Shown: positions 18,952 through 29,001 of the stretch, one piece after another
Layout of the letters: each line of letters begins with the position of its first letter
Numbering within the stretch: the stretch's first letter is position 1
Source: an uncultured Enterobacteriaceae bacterium
GTDB taxonomy: Bacteria; Pseudomonadota; Gammaproteobacteria; Enterobacterales; Enterobacteriaceae
Assembly: GCA_945271245.1 (NCBI GenBank)
Contig: CALYPF010000002.1
Location: 1-63,195 of the forward strand
Reading direction: 5' to 3'
Length of the DNA: 63,195 nt
Notes under the pieces: generated by a model
Seen by the model: the letters and a program-made list of their open reading frames with translations, nothing else
What the model was told of the DNA's origin: nothing
The model's database searches: none
Program-made: the position numbers and the translations under genes

Positions 18952-21791
18952 ATGGAAAGGATGATTGCGTCGACAGTTTCTACAGTTCAGGATTTTTTAT
19001 CATATTGGGGGAAAACTAACCGCTCGGGCAGACCCGGCAACGACCCCTATCATCTGCTGGCCTGGCACTGCCTGGACGTCGCCGCCTGCGCCCTGATAAT
19101 AGTTAAACGCAATCAGTTCGGCATTAAAGACGTGTTAGCAGCCTGCGGGCTAACCGGTAAAAACGCCGAAAACTGGATAGCCTGGCTATTTGCCTGCCAC
19201 GATATCGGCAAGTTTGCGCGCGGGTTTCAGCGCTTCGCTACCTTCCCCGGCAGCCCGCTGGTGCCTGCGCTGGCTGGCGTCGCCACCTCTCAGCGCCATG
19301 ATGCATTAGGTTTCTATCTCTGGAGCACACTCACAAAGCGCTGGCGTGAAAAAGAGAGCGAGAACGAAATATTTAGCGATATTCCTTTAGCCGCGCGCAC
19401 AAAACTGAAAAAGGCACTCGATGTCTGGATGTCGGTCAGCACCGGCCATCACGGCATCCCGCCCGATACCCACGCGTCCGGGGGTTCGCTGGCCTTTGAT
19501 GACGCGGATATCACGGCCGCAGAACATTTCCTCGCGGCGCTAAGTCAGTTATTTCCGGTTACCCTGCCCGCCGCCTGGGAAACCCAGGAAGGCACGCAGG
19601 CGCTCAGGGAGCACAGTTGGTTTTTCGCCGGTGTAATGACCCTTGCCGACTGGATGGGCTCGGATGAAACCCAGTTTCCGCTAATAAGCGCGCCCATGCC
19701 CATCGCCAACTACTGGTCTCAGAGCTGTGAAAAAGCCCGGCGCGCGGCGGCCCGGCTCCCGGCCCACGCCGCCCACAGCGCGTGGCGCTCCCCGCAAACG
19801 CTGTTCCCTTTTATCGACACGCTCACGCCGCTGCAGCAATTGGCTACCACGCTGGATATCTCCGCCCCCGGCCCGCAGCTTATTATTATGGAAGACGTGA
19901 CCGGCGCGGGGAAAACCGAAGCCGCGCTGATCCTCGCCCAGCGCCTGCTGTCTGCCGGCAAAGGCCAGGGGCTTTACGTGGGGCTGCCGACGATGGCGAC
20001 CGCCAATGCCATGTATCAGCGGCTGGCCGGCGCATACCGCGCGCTGTTTGTGGATGACGCCAGACCATCGCTGATTCTGGCGCACGGCGGGCGCGACATG
20101 TCATCGCTATTTCGGGAGTCCGTCTGGCAGCCGGAGAGCGAAACGGCGGAAAATTATAGCCAGGACGACGCCAGCGCCACGGCGGAGTGCCACGTCTGGT
20201 TCACCGACTCGCGCAAAAAGGCGCTGCTGGCGGACATCGGCGTCGGCACGCTGGATCAGGTCCTGATGTCCGTGATGCAGTTTCGCCACCAGTCCCTGCG
20301 TTTACTCGGCATGCACAATAAAATCCTGCTGCTCGACGAAGTTCACGCCTACGACGGCTATATGGTGAGGCTACTGGAAGGGCTACTGCACTTTCACGCC
20401 GCCAGCGGCGGCAGCGCGATCATCCTGAGCGCCACCCTCCCCGCCTCGCTGCGAGAAAAGCTGCTCGCCGCCTTTCACCAGGGGGCCGGTTTTAGCGCGC
20501 CGCTGCCGCCCAAAGAGGCCGAATACCCCTGGCTGTCTCACCTGGCGGCTACGGGGCTTGACACGCCGCCGCTGGAAACCCGGCGCGAGGTAAAGCGCCG
20601 GGTCGCGGTGGACTGGATATATACCTGCGACGACGCGCTGGCGCTTATCTGGCAGGCAGTTGAAGCCGGCCAGTGCGTATGCTGGATCCGCAACACCGTT
20701 GATGACGCCATCGCCGTCTTCCTGCGCCTGCTGAAAGATGGCAGACTGCCCGCCGAGGATCTGCTGCTGTTTCACAGCCGCTTCGCGTTTGCCGACAGAA
20801 TGGCGATTGAAGAACAGACGCTAAACTGGTTCGGCAAAAGCGCACCGGGGAATATGCGCCGGGGCAAAGTGCTTATCGCGACCCAGGTCGTAGAACAGAG
20901 CCTGGATCTTGATTTTGACGTAATGATTTCCGATCTCGCGCCGGTTGATTTATTAATCCAGCGCGCCGGGCGCTTGCAGCGCCATATTCGCGACGCATGC
21001 GGGCAATGTAAAACCGAACTTCCCGATGAGCGCCCGTCACCGGTGTTACACATTCTGGCTCCGGAATGGCAGCCCGACGCGAAAAATGGCTGGCTGGGTG
21101 AGGCGCTAAGCGGCACCGGCTACGTTTACCCGGATCACGCCACGCTGTGGCGCACCCAGGCGCTGTTGCGCTCGCATGGGGTAATCGATATGCCCGGCAA
21201 CGCCAGAGCGCTGATCGACGGCGTATATGAGCAAAAAATTACGGCGCCGGACACGCTGCAGGACATCACCGAGCTCACTTTCGACTTAAGCGAGAATAGC
21301 GCGCATCAGCCGCCCGGCGGCGTTTCTCCGCTAAAATCGAGATGTCCGATACGCTGCAGAAAAGCGCCAATGCCGCTTACGGCAAAAACCTCGGTAAGCG
21401 CGCCGAGGCCGCGCAATTTCTGCTACAGCGAAATAAGGGCTACTGCCGGAAGGCCAGCAAATTGTTATGGGAAAAGGACGTGGAGTTTTCTACCCGCCTC
21501 GGTGAAAAAACCGTCGACGTTTATCTCGCCTGCCAGGATGAAGAAATGCGGCTGCGCCCTATCGTCAACGACAGCGATTTCGGCTGGGAAAAGAGCCGCC
21601 TTTCCGTTCGCCTCACCTGGTGGCAAAAGCACGCTGCGGCGCTTAACTGCCCGGACGAAGCTACTCTCGAACAATTCCGCCACCGCATACGGCGCCCGGC
21701 GGCGCTGGTAATTATGGTTTCGGCGCAGGGAGAAGCCCCGTATTACAGCAAACGCTTTGGGCTAACCGGTAATACGCCAGTGGCGGAGTGA
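18952..21791 (+). pseudogene. cas3: Cas3 nuclease-helicase (type I-E), frameshifted near the C-terminus
   Basis: Degrades target DNA recruited by Cascade. The first 783 or so residues are intact. The HD nuclease region shows WHCLDVAAC, ACHDIGKFARGFQ and TGHHGIPPD. The helicase shows Walker A TGAGKTEAAL, LLDEVHAYDG, ILSATLPA and motif VI IQRAGRLQRH. Around 21311-21320 the frame is lost: in the original frame the protein runs on as unrelated sequence to 21711, while the true C-terminal domain (GYCRKASKLLWEK... VRLTWWQKHA) continues in another frame to the stop at 21791. One missing base explains the shift. Loss of the C-terminal domain would probably impair Cascade-dependent interference. It is divergent from cse1, unlike E. 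coli K-12. Confidence 0.88.
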
Positions 21792-21812
21792 CCTGAATTA
21801 AAACGCAGCTTG

Positions 21813-21935
21813 CCGCCATCGGGCGTCGGCGCGATTACACCGGGCGAGCGCCCCGGCGCGATGGTTACCGCCATTGGGCGTCGGCGCGGTTACGCCGGGC
21901 GGGCGCCGCAGCGCGGTGATTGCCGCCCAGAGGCG
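21813..21935. repeat. GC-rich tandem repeat, 55-bp period, two full copies and a partial third
   Basis: Copies begin at 21813, 21868 and (partial) 21923, each starting CCGCC; the first two share GGGCGTCGGCGCG, TTAC and CCGGGCG with few mismatches. It lies just past the cas3 stop. The open frame across it has repeat-driven composition and no recognisable domain, so I do not call a gene. Confidence 0.6.
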
Positions 21936-22676
21936 CCCCAACCGCAACAGGCGGCGCATTTAGACATCCGGGCGCGGCTAACGCAGGAGCGCGGCTTTCA
22001 TCAAGACAGCCAGCCTGTGCGCCCGGCAGCGGCGGTACGGCACTTTCTTTTGTACAGCCGCTTTAGCAAACATCCAGCCTTAAACGCGCCCGGTTAGCCC
22101 CCATCCATATCGTTCAGGCACGGGAAAGTATCTCTTTGCCAGCCCTGAGCTTATTTGCAGGCTGTTCTGCCAGGCTTTTTTTGTGAATATTTATGCTGAG
22201 AATCGCCTGCCCGTAGTTTATTCCACCACTCCACCCTATCAATATGTGCGCTATTTAAGGCCGGTTACTGGACTTTATCTCCCATTGGATATCGCATAAA
22301 AATACGCGCCGGGCGATTGTCATCCGGCACTTAAGTATTGTGGCGAAACGATAACGTTATGAAATAGCAATAAGGTGATTAATCCGAATAAAAATACCCT
22401 AAAACCTCAAAATACCCCCTCACTCATCTTTACTTACCGGCCAAGAATAACCGGTTTTTGAAGTAAAAATTCATTTAAGAATAGTCACCTTGTAAAGTTA
22501 TCCTTATAAAACAAAAGATTAACACACAAACAATAAAGTGACTTTTCTTAAAGGTTTTATTCGGTATTTTCTTTATCAATCCAGTAAGTACTATCTCAAA
22601 CCAGAGGGAGCAAATAGGAAGCCCCTTTTTCACATCAACGGAAGATATTCAACACCGGGAAAACAGGAGTTGTAAG
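21936..22676. other. non-coding region before the DUF1120 genes
   Basis: About 740 nt with no convincing gene. The right part (from about 22340) becomes AT-rich and should contain the promoter of the first DUF1120 gene, whose ribosome binding site (CAGGAG, about 22663-22668) is clear. I cannot assign -35/-10 boxes reliably. Confidence 0.4.
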
Positions 22677-23363
22677 ATGTTTAGTAAAGGGAAAATTATC
22701 GCCGCCGCCGCTCTGGCGCTGGCAGTGAACAGCGCAATGGCCGCTGATAGCGTTGACGTTAAAGTTATCGGTACTATTGTTCCCGCAGCCTGTACTCCAG
22801 CGCTGGAAGGTGGTGACACCATCGATTACGGCACGATTAAAGCTGATACCCTCGCTCAGGATGATTACACCGTATTAGCGGAGAAAAACCTAAACTTCTC
22901 CATCAAATGTGATGCTGCCGCAAAAATTTCTATTCATGGCATCGATGCCAGAGCGGATAGCATTATCAGACCTGTAGGAAAAACCTTTGGCAGTACGACC
23001 ATTACAGGTACGTCAAAAATGTTTGGTCTGGGTAAGGCTGACAGCAAGGGAATTGGCAGCTACTTAATGTGGATTGAGCCAGATACCGTATCATTAGATG
23101 GTACCACGGGTGCGGATGCTATTTTTACCCGCACTCAGCCAACCTCCACGGCCAAGTGGGAAAAAACCGATGTTAAGGGCGTGCGTCCTACCCAAGGCTA
23201 TTACTACTCATGGGCCAAAGCTGGCTCTCTACTACCCGTCGCCTTTAAGACCATGACGGGCGCGCTTTCCGTACAGGCCGCCATTAATAAAGGCTCTGAG
23301 CTCGATCTGACTAAGGCCGTGCACCTCGACGGTATGTCCACCATTGAAGTGTACTATCTGTAA
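22677..23363 (+). CDS. exported DUF1120-family protein, paralogue 1
   Basis: Exported protein of unknown function (228 aa). An N-terminal signal peptide (KIIAAAALALAVNSAMA, cleavage expected after residue 22) is followed by DSVDVKVIGTIVPAAC. One cysteine lies near residue 39 and a second in the FSIKCDA segment, a likely disulfide pair, and the protein ends in KAVHLDGMSTIEVYYL. This matches my memory of DUF1120, found in enterobacterial exported proteins often near fimbrial genes, but no usher or chaperone is present here. The ends are nearly identical to the two following paralogues and the middle (about 90-190) is divergent. An imperfect hairpin follows near 23400-23425. Confidence 0.75.
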   Translation: MFSKGKIIAAAALALAVNSAMAADSVDVKVIGTIVPAACTPALEGGDTIDYGTIKADTLAQDDYTVLAEKNLNFSIKCDAAAKISIHGIDARADSIIRPVGKTFGSTTITGTSKMFGLGKADSKGIGSYLMWIEPDTVSLDGTTGADAIFTRTQPTSTAKWEKTDVKGVRPTQGYYYSWAKAGSLLPVAFKTMTGALSVQAAINKGSELDLTKAVHLDGMSTIEVYYL

Positions 23364-23506
23364 TCACTGCTTCTGTCGTTGATTCATTCCTTATGTGTGA
23401 AGGCCCAAAGTTTAGGTCTTATTTACACTGTTAAATGCCGACTAATACTTATCTTGCTTTATATAACTGAATCATATTTAGCACCATGGGAAACAGGAGT
23501 TTCATC

Positions 23507-24175
23507 ATGTTCAGTAAAGGGAAAATTATCGCCGCCGCCGCTCTGGCGCTGGCAGTCAACAGCGCGATGGCCGCTGATAGCGTTGACGTTAAAGTTATCG
23601 GCACCATCGTCCCAACGGCCTGCACTCCGGCACTGGCCGGCGGCAACACCATCGATTACGGCACCATCAAAGCCAGCAATATCGCACCGGATGACTATAC
23701 CGTGCTGCCGAAAAAGCTTGTCAATTTTACTATTACCTGTGACGCACCGGCAAAAGTCGCTCTTAAGACCATTGATGCGAAAAGCGACTCATTGGTCCGA
23801 CCTATTGGCAAAACGATACTGACCGTGGGCGTCGATGATTCCACCCCTATGCAGGGGCTGGGTATGAACGGAACTCAAAAAATTGGCGCTTATCGTATGT
23901 TACTCAGCGCGGTTAGCGTCGATGGCGGGACTCCCGTCAAATATCTTCTGTCTAAGGATAATGGCGCTTCCTGGCTTAAGCCGCTTTATGTATGGCTAAG
24001 CCCGGGCTCTATAGCCACGGTCGGTACGCTTGACGGCGATAATGCACCGCTGGCTTTCACTACCTTAAATGGAACTTTTCAGCTGCAGGCCGCCATCAAT
24101 AAAGGCTCTGAGCTGGATCTGACAAAGGCGGTGCATCTCGACGGTATGTCCACCATCGAGCTGTATTATCTGTAA
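23507..24175 (+). CDS. exported DUF1120-family protein, paralogue 2
   Basis: Second tandem copy (222 aa). The start at 23507 follows CAGGAG and gives MFSKGKIIAAAALALAVNSA, almost identical to paralogue 1 in both protein and DNA over the first 60 codons. The two cysteine segments (TIVPTACTPAL, TITCDAPAK) and the C-terminal block INKGSELDLTKAVHLDGMST are conserved; the central part is different. The 5' leader ahead of the start also resembles that of paralogue 3 (TTAGCACC, CAGGAG), so the duplicated unit includes regulatory sequence. Function unknown. Confidence 0.75.
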   Translation: MFSKGKIIAAAALALAVNSAMAADSVDVKVIGTIVPTACTPALAGGNTIDYGTIKASNIAPDDYTVLPKKLVNFTITCDAPAKVALKTIDAKSDSLVRPIGKTILTVGVDDSTPMQGLGMNGTQKIGAYRMLLSAVSVDGGTPVKYLLSKDNGASWLKPLYVWLSPGSIATVGTLDGDNAPLAFTTLNGTFQLQAAINKGSELDLTKAVHLDGMSTIELYYL

Positions 24176-24211
24176 TTGTTGCTTTATTCGTTTATTGCTT
24201 GCTTGTGCGTT

Positions 24212-24237
24212 AAGGCCCAGAACCTGGGCCTTATTTC
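24212..24237 (+). terminator. intrinsic terminator after DUF1120 paralogue 2
   Basis: Hairpin AAGGCCCAG-AA-CCTGGGCCTT followed by a short T-run. A weaker relative lies after paralogue 1 (AAGGCCCAAAG...), supporting duplication of gene-plus-terminator units. Confidence 0.7.
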
Positions 24238-24318
24238 CGCTGCCGAATGCAGGCTAAAACTCACCTTATTTTATGTATAAGAATGATACTTAGCACCGTG
24301 GATAACAGGAGTTTTAAG

Positions 24319-25014
24319 ATGTTGGGTAAAGGGAATATTATCGCCGCCGCCGCTATTTTGCTGGCCACCAATGCCGCGATGGCCGCTGATAGCGTTGACG
24401 TTAAGGTTATTGGCACCATTGTACCAGCGGCGTGTAAGCCCGCGCTGGCCGGCGGTGACACCATCGATTACGGCACCATTAAAGCCAGCGCCATTAATAT
24501 GGATGATTACACCTCGCTTCCGATAAAAACCGTCGAATTCTCAATTAAATGCGACGCTCCCAGCAAAGTAGCGATACGCTCCATTGATTTACAAAAAGAC
24601 AGCAGAGTTATCCCCGTTGGCCAGAAAGCCCTGGATGGAAAAACGTATACTGCTACGTCGAAATATATTGCCGGATTAGGTTCCGATAATGGAAAAAAAG
24701 TGGGCGGCTATGGAATGATATTGATTGGTACCGATGTCACTATTGACGGAAGCATCACGCCGGGGGTGATATTTTCTGATAACAACGGCGCATCCTGGAA
24801 CGGCGGCACCTCAAACTTTGGCGCCTGGATTACGCCAGGAACCAGTAACTACACTTACAGCTTCTCAAAAGATGGTGAAAATACTCCGTTAGCGTTCACC
24901 ACTTTAACCGGAACACTGCAAACCCAAGCCTATATTAATAAAGGTTCTGAGCTGGATCTCACCAAAGCTGTGCACCTTAACGGGCAAACCACCATCGAAC
25001 TATATTACCTGTAA
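24319..25014 (+). CDS. exported DUF1120-family protein, paralogue 3
   Basis: Third tandem copy (231 aa), starting at 24319 after CAGGAG. The signal peptide differs slightly (MLGKGNIIAAAAILLATNAAMA), but mature residues ADSVDVKVIGTIVPAACKPALAGGDTIDYGTIKAS-type sequence, both cysteines and the C-terminal INKGSELDLTKAVHLNG are retained. The middle is again different and Ser/Thr/Gly-rich. It has its own terminator at 25049-25078. Function unknown; surface or periplasmic location is inferred from the signal peptide. Confidence 0.75.
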   Translation: MLGKGNIIAAAAILLATNAAMAADSVDVKVIGTIVPAACKPALAGGDTIDYGTIKASAINMDDYTSLPIKTVEFSIKCDAPSKVAIRSIDLQKDSRVIPVGQKALDGKTYTATSKYIAGLGSDNGKKVGGYGMILIGTDVTIDGSITPGVIFSDNNGASWNGGTSNFGAWITPGTSNYTYSFSKDGENTPLAFTTLTGTLQTQAYINKGSELDLTKAVHLNGQTTIELYYL

Positions 25015-25048
25015 TTAAATTACACATTCCTCGATCGCTCCTTTGTAT

Positions 25049-25078
25049 AAGGCTCCGCGCGTCGGAGCCTTATTTTTT
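25049..25078 (+). terminator. intrinsic terminator after DUF1120 paralogue 3
   Basis: Hairpin AAGGCTCCG-CGCGT-CGGAGCCTT followed by ATTTTTTG, 35 nt past the stop codon. Confidence 0.85.
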
Positions 25079-25486
25079 GAGGTTGCTGCTAACAAAACAG
25101 AGAATTAATCCGGCGCAGGTTCACGCAGCCGCGGGCACTTTTTCTATATTTGCTCACAAAATGTGAGCAACATGAAAATTAGTCGGCGCTGCCCGTCTGT
25201 TAGCGATATAAGGCGAACGGGCTCACTTAGATGAGCCGACTATCATCCAATTGATTTTTATGTAATATTTTCTCTATTATTCCTTTAAATTGTCTATCTG
25301 ATGTGCTCAAAACGGTGCGTTTTTGTCAGACAGGCACTCACTCACGCGTTAAGAAATCGCGTATGACGCGCCCCCACTTCCGGATAACAATCTTTCCCTC
25401 TACTCTGAAAAACCGGGGCGTAAATGGTGAGTTAGCCCCAGGCACGAGGACCACGCTGGGTTATGGCACGGCATTCCTTAGCGGGT
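25079..25486. other. non-coding trailer side of array 2
   Basis: No gene is supported in these 408 nt. A perfect palindrome TGCTCAC-AAAAT-GTGAGCA at 25151-25169 could be an operator or a hairpin. A second, weaker inverted repeat (GCTCA...TGAGC) lies at 25221-25236. Open frames running into the array are repeat translations. Confidence 0.4.
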
Positions 25487-26311
25487 CGGTTTATCCCCGC
25501 TTGCGCGGGGAACACTATCAACCGCACCACCATGACGCGATAGTTGCCGGTTTATCCCCGCTCGCGCGGGGAACACCGCGTGGAGAGGATAAAAAAATCT
25601 AAAAAATGCGGTTTATCCCCGCTCGCGCGGGGAACACAATATATTTTGTCCCGTTACTGTCGACCTGGACGGTTTATCCCCGCTCGCGCGGGGAACACGC
25701 GCACTGGTGCGCAGGTACGTGGTCCAATCCCGGTTTATCCCCGCTCGCGCGGGGAACACGATGATGGGCATCATCCCCAACAACACAGGCGGCGGTTTAT
25801 CCCCGCTCGCGCGGGGAACACGTTCTGACGTTGACCGAGTGGATCTCCTCAACCGGTTTATCCCCGCTCGCGCGGGGAACACCTGGATCTGATGGATAAA
25901 TATTTCCCCCATAGCGGTTTATCCCCGCTCGCGCGGGGAACACGTCTAGATAAGGCTCCGACACATAAATACAACGCGGTTTATCCCCGCTCGCGCGGGG
26001 AACACGTTTTCCGCAGCGCCGCCAGAGCCAGCGCGCCCGGTTTATCCCCGCTCGCGCGGGGAACACCCTATTTGGTTACCTATCGCAGCCGCCGCGCCCG
26101 GTTTATCCCCGCTCGCGCGGGGAACACAAATGACATTACGCCGCCTCCTGATGTCTGCGCGGTTTATCCCCGCTCGCGCGGGGAACACCTCACCATCACG
26201 GCGGGTTTTAATGGTTAAGCCGGTTTATCCCCGCTCGCGCGGGGAACACGCGGGGGAGACACAGATCAACCTGGATGGAGTGCGGTTTATCCCCGCTCGC
26301 GCGGGGAACAC
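25487..26311 (-). CRISPR. CRISPR array 2: 14 near-perfect type I-E repeats, 13 spacers
   Basis: 29-nt repeats (plus strand CGGTTTATCCCC-GCTCGCGC-GGGGAACAC) start at 25487, 25548, 25609, 25670, 25731, 25793, 25854, 25915, 25977, 26038, 26099, 26160, 26221 and 26283. Spacers are 32 or 33 nt. All repeats are identical except the terminal one at 25487 (one T for C), as expected at the old, leader-distal end. The leader therefore lies on the right and transcription is on the minus strand. No two spacers are the same. Targets cannot be identified by reading; a database search of the 13 spacers is needed. Confidence 0.98.
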
Positions 26312-26440
26312 CCTTAGCGTAACTAGCTGTTTAATATACTATTTATTGGCAAATAAAATCCCACCAAAAAATCGCTCAAAAAAACAGCATCACAAAGAGC
26401 GCTAACCGTATGATTTAAAGAAATAGAAAATAGAGGATAG
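26312..26440 (-). promoter_or_regulatory. leader of CRISPR array 2
   Basis: AT-rich sequence directly abutting the newest repeat, between the array and the 3' end of cysH. On the minus strand it contains T-runs, GGTGGG and a TATATT box about 25 nt before the first repeat. Position, composition and the perfect adjacent repeats support a working leader; exact promoter and IHF sites are not resolved. Confidence 0.6.
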
Positions 26441-26500
26441 GGTTGATATCACATTCTACCGAAAAGATGCCTCAAAAATCTTCGCAATGGGGCGTAAACC

Positions 26501-27235
26501 TCAGCCTTCGTGCAGGCCGCACTCCCGCTTTAAGCCGAAAAAGCGCGTTTCCTCTTCGCTCATGCCCGGTTCCCATTTGCGGGTTGTGTGCGTATCACCG
26601 ACGGATAAATAACCCTCATCCCACAGTGGGTGATAAGACAGCCCGTGATGCTGCAGGTATTGGTAAACTGCGCGGTTATCCCAGTCGATAATCGGTAGCA
26701 CCTTAAATATCCCGCGCGCTATCGCCAGTACAGGTAAATGCGCACGGCTGGCGGACTGTTCGCGCCGCAGGCCGGCAAACCAGGTTTGAGCATTTAATTC
26801 GCGCAGGGCGCGATCCATCGGCTCAACTTTATTAATTGCATTATATTTTTCAATGCCGTCAACGCCTTGCTCCCAAAGCTTCCCGTAGCGGGCCTCCTGC
26901 CAGGCCGCGCTTTGCGCTGCGCGGTACACTTTCAGGTTCAACTGGAGTTTGTCGCTTAGCATATCGATGAAGCGATACGTTTCAGGGAACAAATAGCCGG
27001 TATCGGTCAGGATCACCGGGATACCCGGTGCGACCTGGTTGACTAAATGCAGGCACACAGCCGCCTGAATGCCAAAACTTGAGGAAAGCACGTGTTCACC
27101 AGGCAAGTGCGCCAGCGCCCACGCAACGCGCGCTTCGGCGCCAAGGGAAGCCAGCCGCTGATTGTCGTGCGCCAGCGCCTGCTCGCGTTCGGCTTGCGGC
27201 TGCGCATTTAACGTATTAAGACAGAATTCAGACGT
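26501..27235 (-). CDS. cysH: PAPS reductase; start codon appears to be ACG
   Basis: Reduces PAPS to sulfite using thioredoxin. The body is complete: [33 protein letters not shown] and the C-terminal catalytic motif KRECGLHEG. Alignment with the E. coli N-terminus (MSKLDLNALN) puts the start at 27235, which gives exactly 244 residues, the E. coli length, and sits 5 nt after GAGG. However, the codon there reads ACG, not ATG. The nearest in-frame alternative is a TTG at 27298 that overlaps the cysI stop and lacks a ribosome binding site. Translation may be weak, may begin at ACG, or the base may be wrong. Confidence 0.85.
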   Translation of the reverse strand, partial: TSEFCLNTLNAQPQAEREQALAHDNQRLASLGAEARVAWALAHLPGEHVLSSSFGIQAAVCLHLVNQVAPGIPVILTDTGYLFPETYRFIDMLSDKLQLNLKVYRAAQSAAWQEARYGKLWEQGVDGIEKYNAINKVEPMDRALRELNAQTWFAGLRREQSASRAHLPVLAIARGIFKVLPIIDWDNRAVYQYLQHHGLSYHPLWDEGYLSVGDTHTTRKWEPGMSEEETRFFGLKRECGLHEG

Positions 27236-27288
27236 CGTTACCTCGTTTATCAGCCTGCCGGAAGTACGCCGGAAACCCGGCGCGTGCG

Positions 27289-29001
27289 CTACGCCCAAAA
27301 ATCGCTGGCAGGATCGACGACCGGGCGAATAATACCCGCTCGCACCGTATAATCGCCTAATCCCTCGCCGTCTTGTCGATCCTGCGCCCAGCGGCTAATC
27401 AGCTCATCCATAATTTTAATAATTTCCGGCTCGGTGATGTTCTCACGGTACATTCGCGGAATGCGCGTGCCGCTCCGGTTGCCGCCTAAATACAGGTTGT
27501 AGCGCCCCGGCGCTTTACCCACCAGCCCCACTTCCGCCAGCAGCGCGCGGCCGCAGCCGTTCGGGCAGCCGGTCACCCGCAGAACAATATGCTCGTCGCG
27601 CATGCGATGGGCGGCCATTAGGCCATCGATTTTGTCGATAAAGGACGGCAGAAAGCGTTCGGCTTCCGCCATCGCCAGCGGACAGGTGGGGAATGACACG
27701 CAGGCCATCGCGTTTTCGCGCTGAGGCGTCACCGCATTCATTAGCCCGTGTTCCTGCGCCAGCTTTTCAATGTTCAGCTTCTGGCTCTCCGGCACGCCCG
27801 CCACAATCAGGTTTTGGTTAGCCGTCAGGCGAAACTCACCGCCGTGAATTTGCGCAATCTTGAGCAGCCCGGTTTTTAACGGCCGGCCCGGGTAATCCAA
27901 AATACGCCCATTCTCAATAAATAGCGTCAAATGCCAGCGGTCATCGATGCCTTTTACCCAGCCGATGCGATCGCCGCGCCCGGTAAATTCATACGGGCGA
28001 ACAGGCGCGAAGCGTAACCCGGCCCGGCGCTCCACTTCAGCCTTGAACGCGTCAACGCCCACCCGCTCCAGGGTATATTTAGTTTTCGCGTTTTTACGAT
28101 CGGTACGGTTGCCCCAGTCGCGCTGAGTGGTCACCACCGCTTCCGCTACCGCAAGAGTGTGCTCCAGCGGTAGATAACCGAACTCACTGGCAGTGCAGGA
28201 ATAGGTTTTTTTATTGCCGTGTTCGAAGGAAAGCCCGCCGCCGACCAGTAAATTAAACCCCACCAGCCGGCCGTTTTGTGCAACCGCGACAAAGTTCATG
28301 TCATTGGCGTGCAGGTCGACATCGTTTTGCGGCGGGATAACCACGGTGGTTTTGAATTTACGCGGCAAATAGGTCTGGCCGAGGATCGGCTCCTCGTCCG
28401 TGGTGGCAATTTTTTCTCCGTCGAGCCAAACCTCCGCATAAGCGCGGGTGCGCGGCAGCAGGTGCTCAGAGATTTTTTTCGCCCACGCATAGGCCTGCGC
28501 GTGCAGTTCAGACTCATAAGGGTTTGAGGTGCACAGCACATTACGGTTCACGTCGTTCGCGGTCGCCAGCGAATCCAGCCCGACCGAATGCAGCATCTGA
28601 TGCGCCGACTTCAGATGCTTTTTCAGAATACCGTGGAACTGGAAAGTCTGACGGTTAGTGAGTCTGATGCTGCCATAGAGCGTATTTTCAGCGGCGAAGC
28701 GGTCGATTGCCTGCCACTGTGCCGGCGTTATCACACCGCCGGGCAGGCGGCAGCGCAGCATCATCGCATGGCGCGGCTCCAGCTTTTGCTGGGCGCGCGC
28801 GGCGCGGATATCCCTGTCGTCCTGCTGATACATGCCGTGAAAGCGGATCAGCAGAAAGTTATCACCGTTGAATCCACCGGTCAGGCCATCGTGCAAATCT
28901 TCCTCAATGGTGCCGCGCAAATAGTTGCTTTCAAGCTTCATGCGTTCGGCATCGGCTAACTTACCGTCGACCACTAAAGGGCCTGGATGTTTGTCGCTCA
29001 T
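27289..29001 (-). CDS. cysI: sulfite reductase hemoprotein, beta subunit
   Basis: Reduces sulfite to sulfide with six electrons from CysJ, using siroheme and a 4Fe-4S cluster. The 570-residue length equals E. coli. The cluster and siroheme cysteines are visible in [13 protein letters not shown] and [14 protein letters not shown]. The start overlaps the cysJ stop by one base. It is followed by cysH after 53 nt. Confidence 0.98.
   Translation of the reverse strand: MSDKHPGPLVVDGKLADAERMKLESNYLRGTIEEDLHDGLTGGFNGDNFLLIRFHGMYQQDDRDIRAARAQQKLEPRHAMMLRCRLPGGVITPAQWQAIDRFAAENTLYGSIRLTNRQTFQFHGILKKHLKSAHQMLHSVGLDSLATANDVNRNVLCTSNPYESELHAQAYAWAKKISEHLLPRTRAYAEVWLDGEKIATTDEEPILGQTYLPRKFKTTVVIPPQNDVDLHANDMNFVAVAQNGRLVGFNLLVGGGLSFEHGNKKTYSCTASEFGYLPLEHTLAVAEAVVTTQRDWGNRTDRKNAKTKYTLERVGVDAFKAEVERRAGLRFAPVRPYEFTGRGDRIGWVKGIDDRWHLTLFIENGRILDYPGRPLKTGLLKIAQIHGGEFRLTANQNLIVAGVPESQKLNIEKLAQEHGLMNAVTPQRENAMACVSFPTCPLAMAEAERFLPSFIDKIDGLMAAHRMRDEHIVLRVTGCPNGCGRALLAEVGLVGKAPGRYNLYLGGNRSGTRIPRMYRENITEPEIIKIMDELISRWAQDRQDGEGLGDYTVRAGIIRPVVDPASDFWA

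Noticed and set aside
21810-22097. A 95-codon frame after cas3
   Set aside because: Runs through the 55-bp tandem repeat; composition is repeat-driven and no ribosome binding site or domain is seen.
25151-25169. CRP site
   Set aside because: The half-sites read CTCAC/GTGAG with 5-base spacing, not TGTGA-N6-TCACA.
25544-26218. Several open frames with repeated peptides such as GLSPLARGT and RFIPARAGN
   Set aside because: They are translations of CRISPR repeats and spacers in arrays, not proteins.
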